From Lolium rigidum (taxonomy: Eukaryota; Streptophyta; Magnoliopsida; Poales; Poaceae): DNA of 64,000 nucleotides. Below the pieces are notes generated by a model that made no database searches, was not told where the DNA came from, and worked only from the letters and a program-made list of their open reading frames with translations. Both the position numbers and the translations under genes were made by a program. The stretch is taken from contig NC_061508.1 of NCBI RefSeq assembly GCF_022539505.1, positions 63,249,754-63,313,753 of the forward strand, in the 5' to 3' direction. Positions 1 to 10,888 of the stretch are shown here, in pieces. Every line of letters starts with the position of its first letter. Within the stretch, counting starts at the first letter, position 1.

Positions 1-1014
1 TAAGTTGCAAGAAACAGATAATTGCATTAAGCATTGTGTGTAAAGTAAACAATAGAATTACCATCGGATAAAACATTGTTATTTTCTCCCTAGTACCAAC
101 ATCATATCTACAATCTTAGAAGTTATTGTCAATCTTCCTGAAAACTAGAGGCATGAACCTACTATCGAGCATAAATACTCCCTCTTGGAGTCACAAGCAT
201 CTAATTGGCCAGAGTATCTACTAGCAACAGAGAGCATGCAAGATGACAAATAAGATATGATATGAATATATAATCGATCTGAACATAGTATTCAATATTC
301 ATCAGATCCCAGCAAACACAACATGTAGCATTACATAAGGATGATCTTGATCATGTAGGGCAAATCACAAGATCTAAATATGAGGCACAGATTGGAGAAG
401 ACAACCATCTAGCTACTGCTATGGACCCATAGTCCAGGGATGAACTACTCACGCATCACTTCGGAGGCAGGCATGGTGATATAGATGCCTCCAGCGATGA
501 TTTCCCCCTCCGGCAGGGTGACGGGAAGTACTCCAGAACTCTCCCGAGATGGGTTCTGCGATGGCGGCCGCGATGGAACTTTTCGTGGATGGAGACTCGG
601 GTGTTTAGGTTTTTCACGAGATCGTGAATAAATAGGCGGAAGGGCGAGGTCGGTGGCCGCATGGGGGGGGCACACCACCCCACACCACCCCTAGGCGCGG
701 GCCCACCCTTGGCCGCGCCATGGGGTGGCCTAGCCGCGCTGTGGCGCCTCTTCTTCCCCCCTTCGATCTCTGTCTTTGTTACGGCGAAATATTGACTTCG
801 GCTTTTGTTTCGTCCAATTCTGAGAATGTTTCCTGTATAACTTTTCTGAAACCAAAAAATAGCAGAAAATAGGGAACTGACATTGTGGCATCTTGTCAAT
901 AGGTTAGTTCCGGAAAATGTATAAAAGTGTAACGAAGTGTATGTAAATCATAGTAGAATTGGTGTAAAACAAGCATGGAGCATCAAAAATTATAGATACG
1001 TTTGAGACGTATCA
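1..1014 (-). mobile_element. LTR of a gypsy-type retrotransposon, truncated by window edge
   Basis: Read on the minus strand, the sequence begins at 1014 with TGATACGTCTC and the phrases that follow (CTAACCTATTGAC, TTTTGGTTTCAGAAA) parallel the G1/G2 gypsy LTRs farther on, but the rest differs, so this is a related, distinct family. A GC-rich stretch at about 540-760 followed by AT-rich DNA fits an LTR promoter and leader. No polypurine tract or primer-binding site abuts 1014, so this is the 5' outer edge of a minus-strand element or a solo LTR. It cuts into a Harbinger transposase. The other end lies outside the window, so the duplicated target (expected near GGACG at 1015-1019) cannot be checked. 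Confidence 0.7.
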
Positions 1015-2004
1015 GGACGACGGATTGTCTTCACGAGCGTAGCTCAAGGTGGTAGATACCATCAGCAAGGTAGTACCCCTTGTTGTAGTAGTGGCCATTA
1101 ATTTCAAAATCCACATCAGGGGACTAACCATGCGCAAGCCTATCAAACATCGGAGAGCGTTGCAGCACATTGATGTCATTGTGTGAGCCGGCCATTCCGA
1201 AGAATGCGTGCCAAATCCATGTGTCATGTGAACAACGGCTTCAAGAATCACTACACCGGAGAGTGTTGCAACACATTGATGTCATTGTGTGAGCCGGCCA
1301 TTCCGAAGAATGTGTGCCAAATCCATGTGTCATGTGAACCAACGGCTTCAAGAATCACTGTGCACCCCTCATAATGGCCCTTGTATGACCCCTGCCAACC
1401 AAAAGGGTAGTTCTTTTAGTCCCAGTGCATGCAATTTATGCTACCAAACATCCCAGAAACCCCCTGGAAGTGTTGATTGACAACATACGGGTTGTGTCCT
1501 CTGTAGTAGGTTGGCGCAGATATTCTTCACCCAACACAGCAATCAGCTGGATTCGCTCATCCGGACGTACTCATCTACGTAGTCACCGGCAACACCATAT
1601 GCTAGCGTCCTAATCGTTGTCGTGCATTTCTGATATGAAGACATGCCTACCTTGCCAACTGCATCCTCTTTGGCAATGAAGTGGTCGTTATAGACCTTGA
1701 CGACATCCATTATCCGGTTGAACAACGGTCTGGACATCCGAAAATGATGGCGAAACATCTCCGGCGTGAATACTGGATTGTTGTAGTGGAAGTAGTCGTG
1801 GAAAAGCATGTCGTGGCCGCGTTCTCTTTTATGGTCCAAGGCCAGGGCGTGCCCCGGCAAGGACCTCCGGTACACGAGGATCTGCGCAACATTATGCTCG
1901 TGGATGAGCAATGCACCCTTCGTAAGGAAGTCGTCGTTGGACTCATCGTCTGAGGACGTGTCGATGAAGTTCTTGTAGAAGAACTCATCGTCGCTGTCCA
2001 CCAT
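1015..2004 (-). pseudogene. Harbinger-type DDE transposase, broken
   Basis: The first 153 codons from ATG at 2004 are open: an acidic start (MVDSDDEFFYKNF), then FHYNNPVFTPEMFRHHFRMS and TTIRTLAYGVAGDYVDEYVRM, typical of grass Harbinger transposases. Farther on, in shifted frames, one can read GMFGSINCMHW, an in-frame stop (TAA), then YPFGWQGSYKGHYEGCTVILEAV and FFGMAGSHNDINVL. The family normally has SIDC at the first catalytic aspartate; here it is SINC. A 106-base tandem duplication doubles the segment around the second catalytic aspartate, and the C-terminus is cut by the LTR at 1014. The protein cannot be active. The family is clear from the motifs; the exact subfamily is not. Confidence 0.75.
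1151..1364. repeat. 106-bp tandem duplication inside the transposase
   Basis: The segment beginning CGGAGAGCGTTGC at 1151 repeats at 1257 as CGGAGAGTGTTGC. The two units run in parallel through ATTGATGTCATTGTGTGAGC, the CCGGCCATTCC block and the CAAGAATCACT block. A few substitutions and a one-base gain separate the units, so the duplication is not very recent. Confidence 0.85.
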
Positions 2005-2642
2005 GATCTACATATGAAATGGGACAAATTAGTTGACCCACTTCATCGAACACCTCGCGGGGAAGACGCAATACAATGCCTCCGTAGGGACCTGCAAGAA
2101 ATGGTCGTCCCGGCCGACTTGCGGCCTGGAAGCACAGTGCACGAGAGCTAACCTCTGCCGGCAACGGCGAAGCTGATGATGGCGGGAGGACTCGCGACGA
2201 CGAGAGGACCACAACGTCGGCAGTGGCATCCTCCGATGCTCCACCGAGACCGCGAAAGCACATGCGGAAGCGCCAGGGCCGCGTTCTATGCTGCCGAACC
2301 GCTTGTCGGCGTCTCCACGTCGGTGGCCGGCGTGGACAGCGGTCGCAAATCGTCGGTCGTGCGGTGGCGGCGGAGCGGGGGGGGGGTGGAGATGTGTGCG
2401 AGGGGTTGTGTTTTGGGAGGCAGACAGGCGGGCATGGGAGGACAAGGGAGGACACGAGAGGCCAGCCTTCGGTGTCCGCGGCTGCACAATCGACGCACAG
2501 ATTTGGACCGGCTTTGGGTCGTCCCGGATGCCGCGGACATCCGTTTTTGGGATGCGTCTGCGCGTTGGGCCGCGTTTTTGCCCGGTTTGACCCATCCGGA
2601 CGCGCGGGCGCGGGATGGGTCGCCCCGTTGGAGATGGCCTAA

Positions 2643-4370
2643 GATCGGCACGTGGCTAGGTGGGTGATGGTGCCATTAATCTCCGGCGCCCACGGAAATG
2701 GAGCGGATGTAGGTCGCTGACGCGTGTTTGACCCACCTAGACAAAGCTCATTCAGCGGCTGCCAAGTGGTCCAGGGGATTCCATCCGACGTGTTGTGAGG
2801 TTTCGGCGCAACCGTTCAGCGCCCTACATGAAGGGCCGGCATGGGGTTATCGACGTTTGTATTGGACTCCAAATGGTGTGGGCACATTATTGGACGCACA
2901 CAACGCCAGACCCCTATACGGCTATTGGGGTTGCTATGGGGCAGGCCGGTGGAAATGCTCTTAGAGATGAGGCTTTGTAGGGATTGGATGAAAGTAGGAA
3001 TTTCACCCAATAATTTATCCTCATTAATCTCCAAAAAACTCTAATGTGAAACAAATATAGATCCTAAAGAAGGAGACGCGGGAGCAATTGGAGTACTGTG
3101 TTTCCCTCTCAGATATCATTGAGAGGTGTCAACATCTGTCAATGGGTTCATGTACAACGTTAACGGACTGCACACATGAGCTTTCACCACTTGACACATA
3201 ATCTTCAGCTCCAGGCCATTACCTCGTTTGAAAATAAAAACGCGGTATATATATGACGTGAACCTGAGGTTGGCTTGCGTGTGCTGCCGGTGGAAGCGAT
3301 TAAGATCTCCTGGCCAGTAATTTCAGAAGGAGGAAACATCACCTGACCACCGAATGGCGTTCGAGCGAGCAGCGTGGCCTGAATCGGAGCCTCGGGGAAT
3401 GGTAGTGGTCAGGGCAGATCCCTGCCCTACGCGAACAGCTAGCTGCCGGCCGGTCCACCAGTACCAGCAGAATCTTTATCGTTAAAGCCAGTGCGTTGAT
3501 CGTGTTTTCGTCGCTGATACATTCTGCTGTCGAGATTGGAGAGGGCATGACATCCACCTCGTAACATAGTAGCCTTGTCTTGTCAGACTGTGCATGGCAA
3601 GCAGACAGAAAAGATATGACGGTATATGGATGCATGGCATGCTTGTAATTATGGGAAACAGTTCAATTCCTATATATATGTGTGGCTTCCGGGAACTAGA
3701 TGTGTTTTCATTTGGGCCTCTGATTAATCAGCTGAAGATTTTCCTTGGTCTGAGTACGTCCAGAAGCTTCGCTGGTGGGCCGCCATGGCTTTCAGTCCCA
3801 GGGTTCTCTATTCCCTCGATTTCTTTCTATTGTTGGCGCGCAGGGAAGGTTCCCTAGACTTTACATGTCAAAATTGTTGTTTCTGGGTTCTGCAAGTACC
3901 ACCACTCCATATATCTGTGGCAAAACTGTACGATTTAGTCCCCGGACTCGGGCACAGTGGTATGACCAATGGTTTGGCAAATGTCGGATAGCAATGTTGG
4001 AGAAAATAAACAGAAAGCTCGGTTCAATGAAGTTCAATAAAATTGAAGTGAAAAAAACAATTAAATTTTGTTTTATAAATCAAGGAAAGTTTTAAAAATC
4101 TGATGAGAACAAACATGAAGTATCCTAAGAACACAGAAAACTCGCTAATAGTTTAGGGAAAATGATACAGAACTCGGGAGATATGGTTATTGTTCACTCT
4201 TATAAGCTTGAACTGAACTATACCGCCTTTGTCGACCGGGTCGCTAGAATTGTTTGGCGCAAGGCCAGCAAAGCAAGTAGCCCACGCATCAGAAATTCAG
4301 AATTCAGAAGAGATAGCCACCAGCCTGTCCCTGTTGCATCAACTCGATCTCTCAGCATCCGGACTGCAGG
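2643..4370. other. Low-copy DNA with no supported gene
   Basis: No open frame here has recognisable protein content. At about 2949-2964 the sequence GGTGGAAATGCTCTTAG resembles the terminal repeat of another Tourist-like element, but I could not find a partner end. Two TATATATA-like stretches (about 3246 and 3671) have no coding region behind them that I can defend. Confidence 0.4.
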
Positions 4371-4382
4371 CGCTGGAGTGGG

Positions 4383-4392
4383 TATATATATA
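4383..4392 (+). promoter_or_regulatory. Probable TATA box of the DVL-like gene
   Basis: GGTATATATATAGC lies about 135 bases upstream of the ATG at 4523. This leaves room for a leader of about 100 bases, which is normal for a plant gene. The assignment rests only on sequence and spacing. Confidence 0.45.
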
Positions 4393-4522
4393 GCTTCATC
4401 AAGATCTATGCTTCCAACGACACCTCGTACCTAGTAACCCATATCTGACCACTCCGTCGAATCAGCTAGATAGTCGTCCACAAGCTCATAGCGGCAAAGC
4501 CTGCATATAGAGATCAGGACAC

Positions 4523-4816
4523 ATGGCCGAGAGGAAGGAGACTCCGAAGCTGGGGAGGCTACGCAATGCAGTGAGGCAGCAGAAGGGGAAGCTATACATC
4601 ATCAAGAAATGCATCGCCATGCTCATCTGCGGCAGCCCAATGTGTGTATTCGTCTTGCTCTCCTACTTCTGTCATTCTGTTGCCCAGTTGAAGTGTGTAT
4701 TCGTGTATGGAATCATTGTATGTAAATTCGTAAGAAACCCTTTTAACAGGAAATATAGAGGTATGCTAGTGGATGCTGCCATATTCCATAACGAAGGCAT
4801 ATTTGGGGACAAATAA
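4523..4816 (+). CDS. DVL/RTFL (ROTUNDIFOLIA-like) small polypeptide with unusual tail
   Basis: The ORF has 97 codons. Residues about 17-37 (RNAVRQQKGKLYIIKKCIAM) match the short conserved core of the plant DVL/RTFL family: a basic stretch, then KLYII, two basic residues, a cysteine and a hydrophobic ML pair. Family members are plasma-membrane-associated peptides that restrict polar cell proliferation when overproduced. They usually end a few residues after a CW pair. Here the expected tryptophan is replaced by CGSP, and the frame continues for about 60 hydrophobic and basic residues without family resemblance. The tail may be read-through after mutation of the old end, an unrecognised splice, or a pseudogene extension. 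A TATA-like box sits upstream. The core identification is good; the annotated end is uncertain. Confidence 0.6.
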   Translation: MAERKETPKLGRLRNAVRQQKGKLYIIKKCIAMLICGSPMCVFVLLSYFCHSVAQLKCVFVYGIIVCKFVRNPFNRKYRGMLVDAAIFHNEGIFGDK

Positions 4817-5304
4817 TAGAACAAAAAATTCAGATGGTCCTCCTGGATATCATAAAAGGTTTATTTTCAATGAATTACTTTTAATATATATGTACAATGG
4901 TGTGCTGATATATTACCTCAAGAAGCAAAATATGATTGCCTCAAAACCATCATTGGTTCCATTGAAATTTCCTGATTAGTATATATTTTATTATTTCTGC
5001 ACGTAGTGGCATTGTCCAAGATATTCTTTTCAGCCTTTTTTTCCTCCAGCCGTGGCCTTCATAATGAATAGGTAAGTGCAATATGCATGCATGAGTCTGA
5101 AACAACTCAAATTGATTGTTCATTTTGTTAACTGAATGATAATAAAGTTCACACAATATCGACCATAACAGGTTCAGGTATATCTGCGATTAACTTTGAA
5201 ACTGCTAAATGAGATCGGTTAATGATACGCCATAATTTGGAACTGTCAAATGAAGTACATGAACCGTAACCAAAATACTTCGAACATAACGCTGCAACCT
5301 ACTA

Positions 5305-5430
5305 ATCCCTCCGTCCCATGAAATATGTCTTAACTTTACCTAAATTTAGATGTAGATGCTAAATAGTGTCTAGAACTCTAGATACATCCTAATTTATACG
5401 AAGTTAAGGTATGCTTTAGACAGAGGAAGT
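5305..5430. mobile_element. Stowaway-type MITE
   Basis: The ends read ATCCCTCCGTCCCATG and CAGAGGAAGTA, the typical CTCCCTCCGT inverted-repeat signature, flanked by TA. The internal arms (TATGTCTTAACTTTACC against GAAGTTAAGGTATGC) pair with each other. The length of about 126 bases fits the family. Confidence 0.65.
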
Positions 5431-5789
5431 ATATTAAATTAGATTTTCATGTTCAATTCTGAATATTTACATATGTTGCGCCTTCTCGTACTAGCTTAGG
5501 ATTCTGAAAGAACTCATTGGTGAATGAATCATGTTATGGTACCAGGGTCAAGAGTTCCTAAACTATAGAACATGAACAGTAATATAAATAATGGTTGATG
5601 ACTATATTTACGGTTAAAATGGAGTCTCCCATATATCATCTATCCCCATGATTATCCCAACCTTTTTATGCACCCTTAAATCCAATATGTTTCCCATTCG
5701 CTTGCCACACTTTCCATATCCTCCCAAAAATCAGTCGAATTTTGCATGCACCGTTAGATATCTTCCTCTAGTCATTAAGCTCACATCTC

Positions 5790-5860
5790 CACACACACAC
5801 ACACACACCACACGCACACGCACACACGCACGCGCGCGCACACACACACACACACCGAAT
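5790..5860. repeat. (AC)n / (GC)n microsatellite
   Basis: An almost pure CA/CG dinucleotide tract of about 70 bases contains runs of CACACA broken by CACG and GCGCGC. It is likely to vary in length between individuals. Confidence 0.9.
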
Positions 5861-6860
5861 GCACACAAAAAGTGAATTTATGCTTTTGAGCATTCTCTGA
5901 CAAGCATTCCTTTTTATTTCAATGTTTTGTGGGGTTAACTATCCATGATTTCAAATTTACTATCAAAATAGCCTGCCCATATCTTCTGAATTGGAGCCCT
6001 GCATTTGAAAATTAAATGTGTTTGTACGATCACCGTATAGTATCCATGATTTGCAGAATTTAATATCAAAATGGCATGTCTTTTTTAACTACGTAATAAT
6101 TCCGGGACGATAAAATAGATAATAGTCTTTCCATCGTCTGCTAATTTTTTTCAAATTTTTTTCACAATTTTCTTGAGTTTAATTATTGTGAATAGTATGC
6201 TACATATGCTATCGAAAAATTAGTGCCTATAATCAAATAAAATGTTGCTCTCTAGCAATACATTCTGTTATTAAACGGTTTTCGATCACTGTATCCCTTT
6301 GGTGCGATGTTCAGAGTCTTAAAATTCTTCCTTTATCAAACATATTTAATATTAATTTCGTTCTAATTGATCGAGGAAAAATGTTCCGAGTAAGTGACAA
6401 GGTAACATTAATATCAAGACCAATACTAATTTCTAACAATTATTTTATGAATATCCACAAAGTAAAATAAGAATATTATAAGAGGACGGGTACTAATTAG
6501 GGACTGAACACATACTGATAGAGAAGAGTAATTATCGAAGCATCCAAAATATGGGGAATGTAGATCCCTTGGATTTTGAAGATGCATTTCATTTGATTAA
6601 AATATAGGGATAGTTTCTCCATATTTTTTTTAGGGGTTTTGCTAATTCTCAGCTAGATGAGAATTTGCTTAGTGCTCAATCAAGTTCCTAACTATCAGAT
6701 TGCTGTGCAAAGATTCGTGTGGTTGGGCTGTTTTTTTTTTCTATGCAAGGGAAGCCTATGTGCTGTATTGGGTTGCATCCATCTGGGCTGCTTTTCTCCT
6801 TTGCTCAGACTAGTGAGTGCCCGGTAGGCCTAATGTCTTTTTCCATTTGTCTGATATTGT
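5861..6860. other. AT-rich intergenic DNA
   Basis: I see no open frame with protein-like content. The stretch is AT-rich with scattered short inverted repeats. An inverted pair CTCAGCTAGATGAGAA near 6645-6665 may be the edge of an unidentified small element. Confidence 0.35.
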
Positions 6861-7122
6861 TTTTTTTAGAACACGCGCAGACGCTCACAAACACGCACGT
6901 ACAAACACCCCTATAAACGCACGCACGCACATCCTACCCCTATGAGCACCTCCGAGAGACTGAGCCGGCATATCTTGAGGTTGACGAAGTCACCACTGGC
7001 GCCTCGTTGTTGACGGGCACGTCACCTACCACAGAAAGCATAGCGCCGGTTAAATCCTGGAATAAATCCAGGTAAATGCAAACACCCATGCTAAGTCTAG
7101 GACTTAAACCTGGGTAGACTGG
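6861..7122 (-). mobile_element. SINE-like retroelement
   Basis: Read on the minus strand, the block contains GGATTTATTCCAGG, GGCTCAGTCTCTCGGAGG, TGCTCATAGGGG and a GTGCGTGCGT run, and ends in an A-rich tail (TTTTTTTT at about 6861 on the plus strand). I recognise this pattern as a grass SINE 3' part. A clear tRNA-like box A is not visible at the 7122 end, so it may be 5'-truncated or belong to another short retroelement class. Confidence 0.45.
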
Positions 7123-7261
7123 TTTGATCTTGTTGTTTCTTGTTATTATAGAGCTGACTTTTGTGCCGGTGGCTTGTGATTTTGGGTTTCTATTCTATGA
7201 GTTTCAAGGTATCCATTTTAAATTTTTTTTGGCCTTATATGATCCAAATAATGCTTTTTTG

Positions 7262-7572
7262 GTTGCAATTTTTCCAATTACAAGTGGGGTTGCAACTTAG
7301 ATTTGTCTACTTGCAAGTAGAGGTGCAACTGAGATTTTTTTAGTTGCAAGTGAGGTTGCAACTTAGATTATTTTTCAATAGCAAGTGAAGTAGCAACAGA
7401 AATTTTTGTAAATTGCTAGTGGGGTTGCAATTGTGTATTTGAAAGTGGGTTGCAGGTTTGCAACTGAAAAAATTAGTTGTAAGTGGGGTTACAATTGAGA
7501 TTTTCTTAATTGCATATGTGGTTGCAACTGACATTTTTTAAATTGCATCTAGAGTTGCAATTGAGATTTTTC
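7262..7572. repeat. Degenerate minisatellite (TTGCAAGTGGGGTTGCAAC-like units)
   Basis: About eight units of roughly 35-45 bases share AAGTGGGGTTGCAA followed by TGAGATTTTT and a variable T-rich spacer. Units are diverged and unequal in length. No coding role is evident. Confidence 0.7.
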
Positions 7573-7734
7573 CCTTATTTTCCAGCTCAACTAGCAACTA
7601 TAATGCATGTGTCACATCCAAACAAGAAATATAACAAACTATCGAGGACATCGATTGAAGTGACATCGATGGAGAAAAATAATGGAATTGAGATGTGATA
7701 ACCTGTAGTAATTGGGAGTGTTGCTGATGATGCA

Positions 7735-7970
7735 TACTCTCTCTATCCTTAAATAAGCGTACTTCATCTCTTGTTTTAAATTTTTGAAAAAAACTTTGAT
7801 CAACTTTATTAAACAATAGTAGCAATATATATAATAAATAATTATGAAACTACATTTCATAGCGTACCTAGACAAAAGTGGTGCCATCAATGTTGTTACT
7901 TTTGTCTATAAAATTAATCGAACTTTAAAATATTTGATTTTAGTACACTTGCTTATGAACAGAGGAAGTA
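7735..7970. mobile_element. Stowaway-like MITE
   Basis: The left end TACTCTCTCTATCC and right end GAACAGAGGAAGTA form the degenerate CTCCCTC-type inverted repeat with TA flanks. The interior has pairing arms rich in AT. The length of about 235 bases is within the family range. Confidence 0.6.
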
Positions 7971-8326
7971 TGTCATAGTCATTAGTCATTACAAGTAGCA
8001 GCGGACAAAGAACTGTATTCTGATAGCTGCATGCGAGCTAGCTATACTTCGCAGACCAATCATATGAACAAGAAGCTGAATTGACAGGAACAATATTCCG
8101 ATCAATCACGTACGTGGAAACCTATCTAGCCAGGCAACTGGTTTGTGAAGCTTCTTGCCAAAAAAAAGTAAACTAACCTAAAGCTATGTATTATGCTATG
8201 AAATTACCACTGTAGGCTTGCGACTTTATATTTATTTTTGTTTTATCTTTTGACAAGTCGCAGGTCTGGAATATAAACAGTGGTGGGGCCAGGGTGGAAA
8301 GAGCCAAAAAGGCTCAGCCTAAGTTA

Positions 8327-9664
8327 GGGCATCTCCAACCGCACGACCCAAACAGACGTATTCGGACGTCCGATTGTGGTCGTTTGGGTCGAGGTCCGGA
8401 GACGCGGATAGACAATATGTCCGTAGCTTTGTTTTGTTCCCCAACGCTGAGCAGACCCAAATTAGTCCTCTTCCTCGTACTAGTACTAGTCAAAAACATG
8501 CCCGGCGAGCAGCTCCCCGTCCAGCCTTGGCCCGGCAGCCTCCGTCCCCGCCCCGGCGACCTCCGCCCCCACCCCGGCACGCCCGGCGAGCTCCGCCGCG
8601 CCACGCCCTGGCGAGATCCGGCCCGGGTCCTTCCCGCACGCGGCCGACGACTCCCTCGCCCGTGCCCACTCGGCGCGCGCTCGCCGGTGCCCGTGCGTGG
8701 CCGACGCGGCCGGCGGCGCCCCGCCCGTCCCCGCGCGTGTCCGGCACGGCCTGCTCGCGGCGGCGGCGGCCCGAGGCGCGGCTCGCTCCGCAGCCGGCGC
8801 GGGCGAGGCCTCGCTCGCGGCGGCGGCCCGACGCGCGGCCGGGTCCGCAGCGGCGCGGGCCCGAGGCGGCCACGAGGAGTGGGCGGCGGCCCTAGGCGCG
8901 GCGGCGGCCCGACGCGCGGCCGGGTCCGCAGCGGCGCGGCTCCGCGGCGGGAGTGGGCGGCGGCCGGGGCCGGGACGGCGCCGCACGGGGCGGCGTCGAG
9001 GCGACGCGCGGCTCGCGGGGGCCGGGCGGCGCGCGGCTCGCGTCGGGGATCCGCCCGCCCACGTCGACCTCCGCCCCTCGGGCGGCGCGAGATGGCGCGG
9101 CGAGGCACGGACGGCGGCGGCCCGAGGTGCAGCCGGCCGGAGTCGGACCGAGGCGCGGCCGCCGGCGGCGGCCCGAGGCTCGCAGCCGGCGCGCGGCCGG
9201 CCGCTCGTGGCTCGACCGCAAGGCGCCGCCCGTTCACGCACCCTTGGCCATCGCTCCGCGCGTCGCCGTCGACGAGCTTTGTCGCCGGAGCTCATTTTGG
9301 CAGCGGCAACTTCCGGTAGGGATGAAAAAAAGGAGGACTCGGCGCCGGGGTGCTCCATGTGTGGGCGGCGGCGGCGTTGGCCGAGCCAGCCAAACTCCGG
9401 CAGCTATTCCGGCCATATCCATGGGAAAAAGAAGACATGGGAGAGAGAAGATGTGGGGTCAGGCGAATAAAAACGGACGTCCGGAGCTGTCCCGAGCGAG
9501 CCGGACAGACGCAAAGTCCGCCCAGATTTGCGTGAGATTTGGGTCGCCCCGGACTTTATTGCCGTCCGTTTTGCATTTGCGTCCGCGCGTTGGGACGTGT
9601 TTTTACCCAAACGGACAAAAGTGGTATCCGTTTTTGGGTTTGGGTCTCCGCGTTGGAGATGCCC
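8327..9664. mobile_element. Non-autonomous Harbinger/Tourist element, extremely GC-rich core
   Basis: The ends are perfect inverted repeats over at least 13 bases (GGGCATCTCCAAC), flanked by the 3-base duplications TTA at 8324-8326 and 9665-9667, the Harbinger hallmark. Subterminal parts are also related in inverse (ACCCAAACAGACG against CCCAAACGGAC). The core, about 8500-9270, is very rich in CGG/GCC and contains direct repeats, for example the GACGCGCGGCCGGGTCCGC block at about 8829 and again at about 8912. No transposase is present. Long frames on both strands arise because such DNA lacks stop codons. Confidence 0.85.
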
Positions 9665-9667
9665 TTA

Positions 9668-10888
9668 GGCCTGCCCCACCGTAATAAAGTAGGCTGGATT
9701 GGCCGCTGGACGAACACAAAATGACGAATTGGCAATCTCTTTCGGTGGTAACAAAAACTTCAATATTATGCCGGAGTTGTGGAAGTACAACACGTGCTTA
9801 AGCTGCAATAATTAATCTGCACTACACAGATCGAGCACATGTGTCTTCAGTATACATACATGCACGATGCATTGGTGGATATACAGAAAGAAAGGGAAGC
9901 AAAGCTGAGAACTAACGCATTATCTCGTACAAAATAATTACCTTCAGGTTGTTATTTCTATCATGTTGCTATATGCATGCTGCATGCATGCATTTACCCT
10001 GTTGTAATATGTTGCGTGCATGCTAAGAAAGATCAGGCGTGGCAAGTACGTGTTGACTGTGCTTATTTTTTTGTTTTTTGAGATTCATACGTGTGTATTC
10101 TCGTTCCCATGCACAAATGTGCCACTTTTTTTCCTACCCTCCGTCCTGGATGTCGATTTTTTTTTTCTAAATTCAAATTTATCTAGACACTAAAAAGGAT
10201 GTCGGAAGGTTCGTCTAAATTTGATGTATCTATGCACTAAAGAGTATCTAGATACATTCAAATTTAGATAAAATTTTGACATCATTTAATGGACAGAGGT
10301 AGTATTTTATTTAGGGTATCAATGGAGGGCGAACATGCCACCTGAACTTTTCATTAAAACAACACCAAAAGCGACTTTTTACAAGCGCCACAGAGTGCAT
10401 CGGAGATCAGGGTGAGAGGGAGGCACACCAACTGACTAACGTGTCACAGTCGACACAACGGGGAGCATGGACTAGCCATAAACTGAGATGATGGCGAAGA
10501 AATCCATGTCGCTCGTGCGGTCGTCGTCAACCACCGTCCGATTCCTGGTTTTCAAGGTGATCCATAGAAGCACACGGGAAGCTTTCATGCGGAGGGGGAT
10601 GAGCCACAAAAGGTGGTTGTGAGGCGGTGCGAGAACGCTGCAGGTAGCACTGTGTGTAGAGGGCCGAGCGTGTTTTCATATTATTTTTATTAGGATTCGT
10701 TGGTTTTCGTCTTCTAACTAACATGCAAAGTGCCAAAAATAATGAACCTTACATTTCCTTGCGTTTTCATGATACTTTCAGAAAATGATCATTTTAGGAA
10801 GGAAATCAAGCCATCAATAAAATTTTGGAGGAAATCAAGCAAGGCTTTAATTGAAGGAATCATCACTCCCAGCGGCAGTCGCTTTAAC
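9668..10888. other. Intergenic DNA with one MITE
   Basis: Apart from the Stowaway-like element at 10137-10302, I see no gene. Part of the stretch near 10360-10640 is moderately GC-rich and could be a fragment of an older transposon, but no motif supports a name. Confidence 0.35.
10137..10302. mobile_element. Stowaway-like MITE
   Basis: The left end CCCTCCGTCCTGGATGTCGA and right end GACATCATTTAATGGACAGAGG pair as inverted repeats with TA on both sides. Internal arms (AAATTCAAATTTATCTAGAC and ATTCAAATTTAGATAAAATT) also match the family layout. Confidence 0.65.

Larger units (their letters stand above)
1015..2642 (-). mobile_element. PIF/Harbinger DNA transposon, left part lost
   Basis: The right terminus reads GTTGGAGATGGCC followed by TAA (2640-2642); its reverse complement is a Harbinger/Tourist-type terminal repeat (GGCCATCTCCAAC) next to a TTA target. 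The non-autonomous element at 8327-9664 has nearly the same terminus. Between about 2030 and 2640 lies GC-rich DNA without a convincing ORF. The transposase reading frame starts at 2004 and runs left into the LTR at 1014. The left terminal repeat is therefore missing from this side and may lie beyond the window edge. Confidence 0.72.

Noticed and set aside
2949..2964. Possible terminal repeat of another Tourist element
   Set aside because: No partner end or target duplication was found within several kilobases.
8294..9319. Open frame of 341 codons on plus and 307 on minus in the GC-rich element
   Set aside because: All six phases are open because the DNA is almost devoid of A/T-containing stop codons; composition is Arg/Ala/Pro-rich low complexity and the frames lie inside a transposon with TTA duplications.
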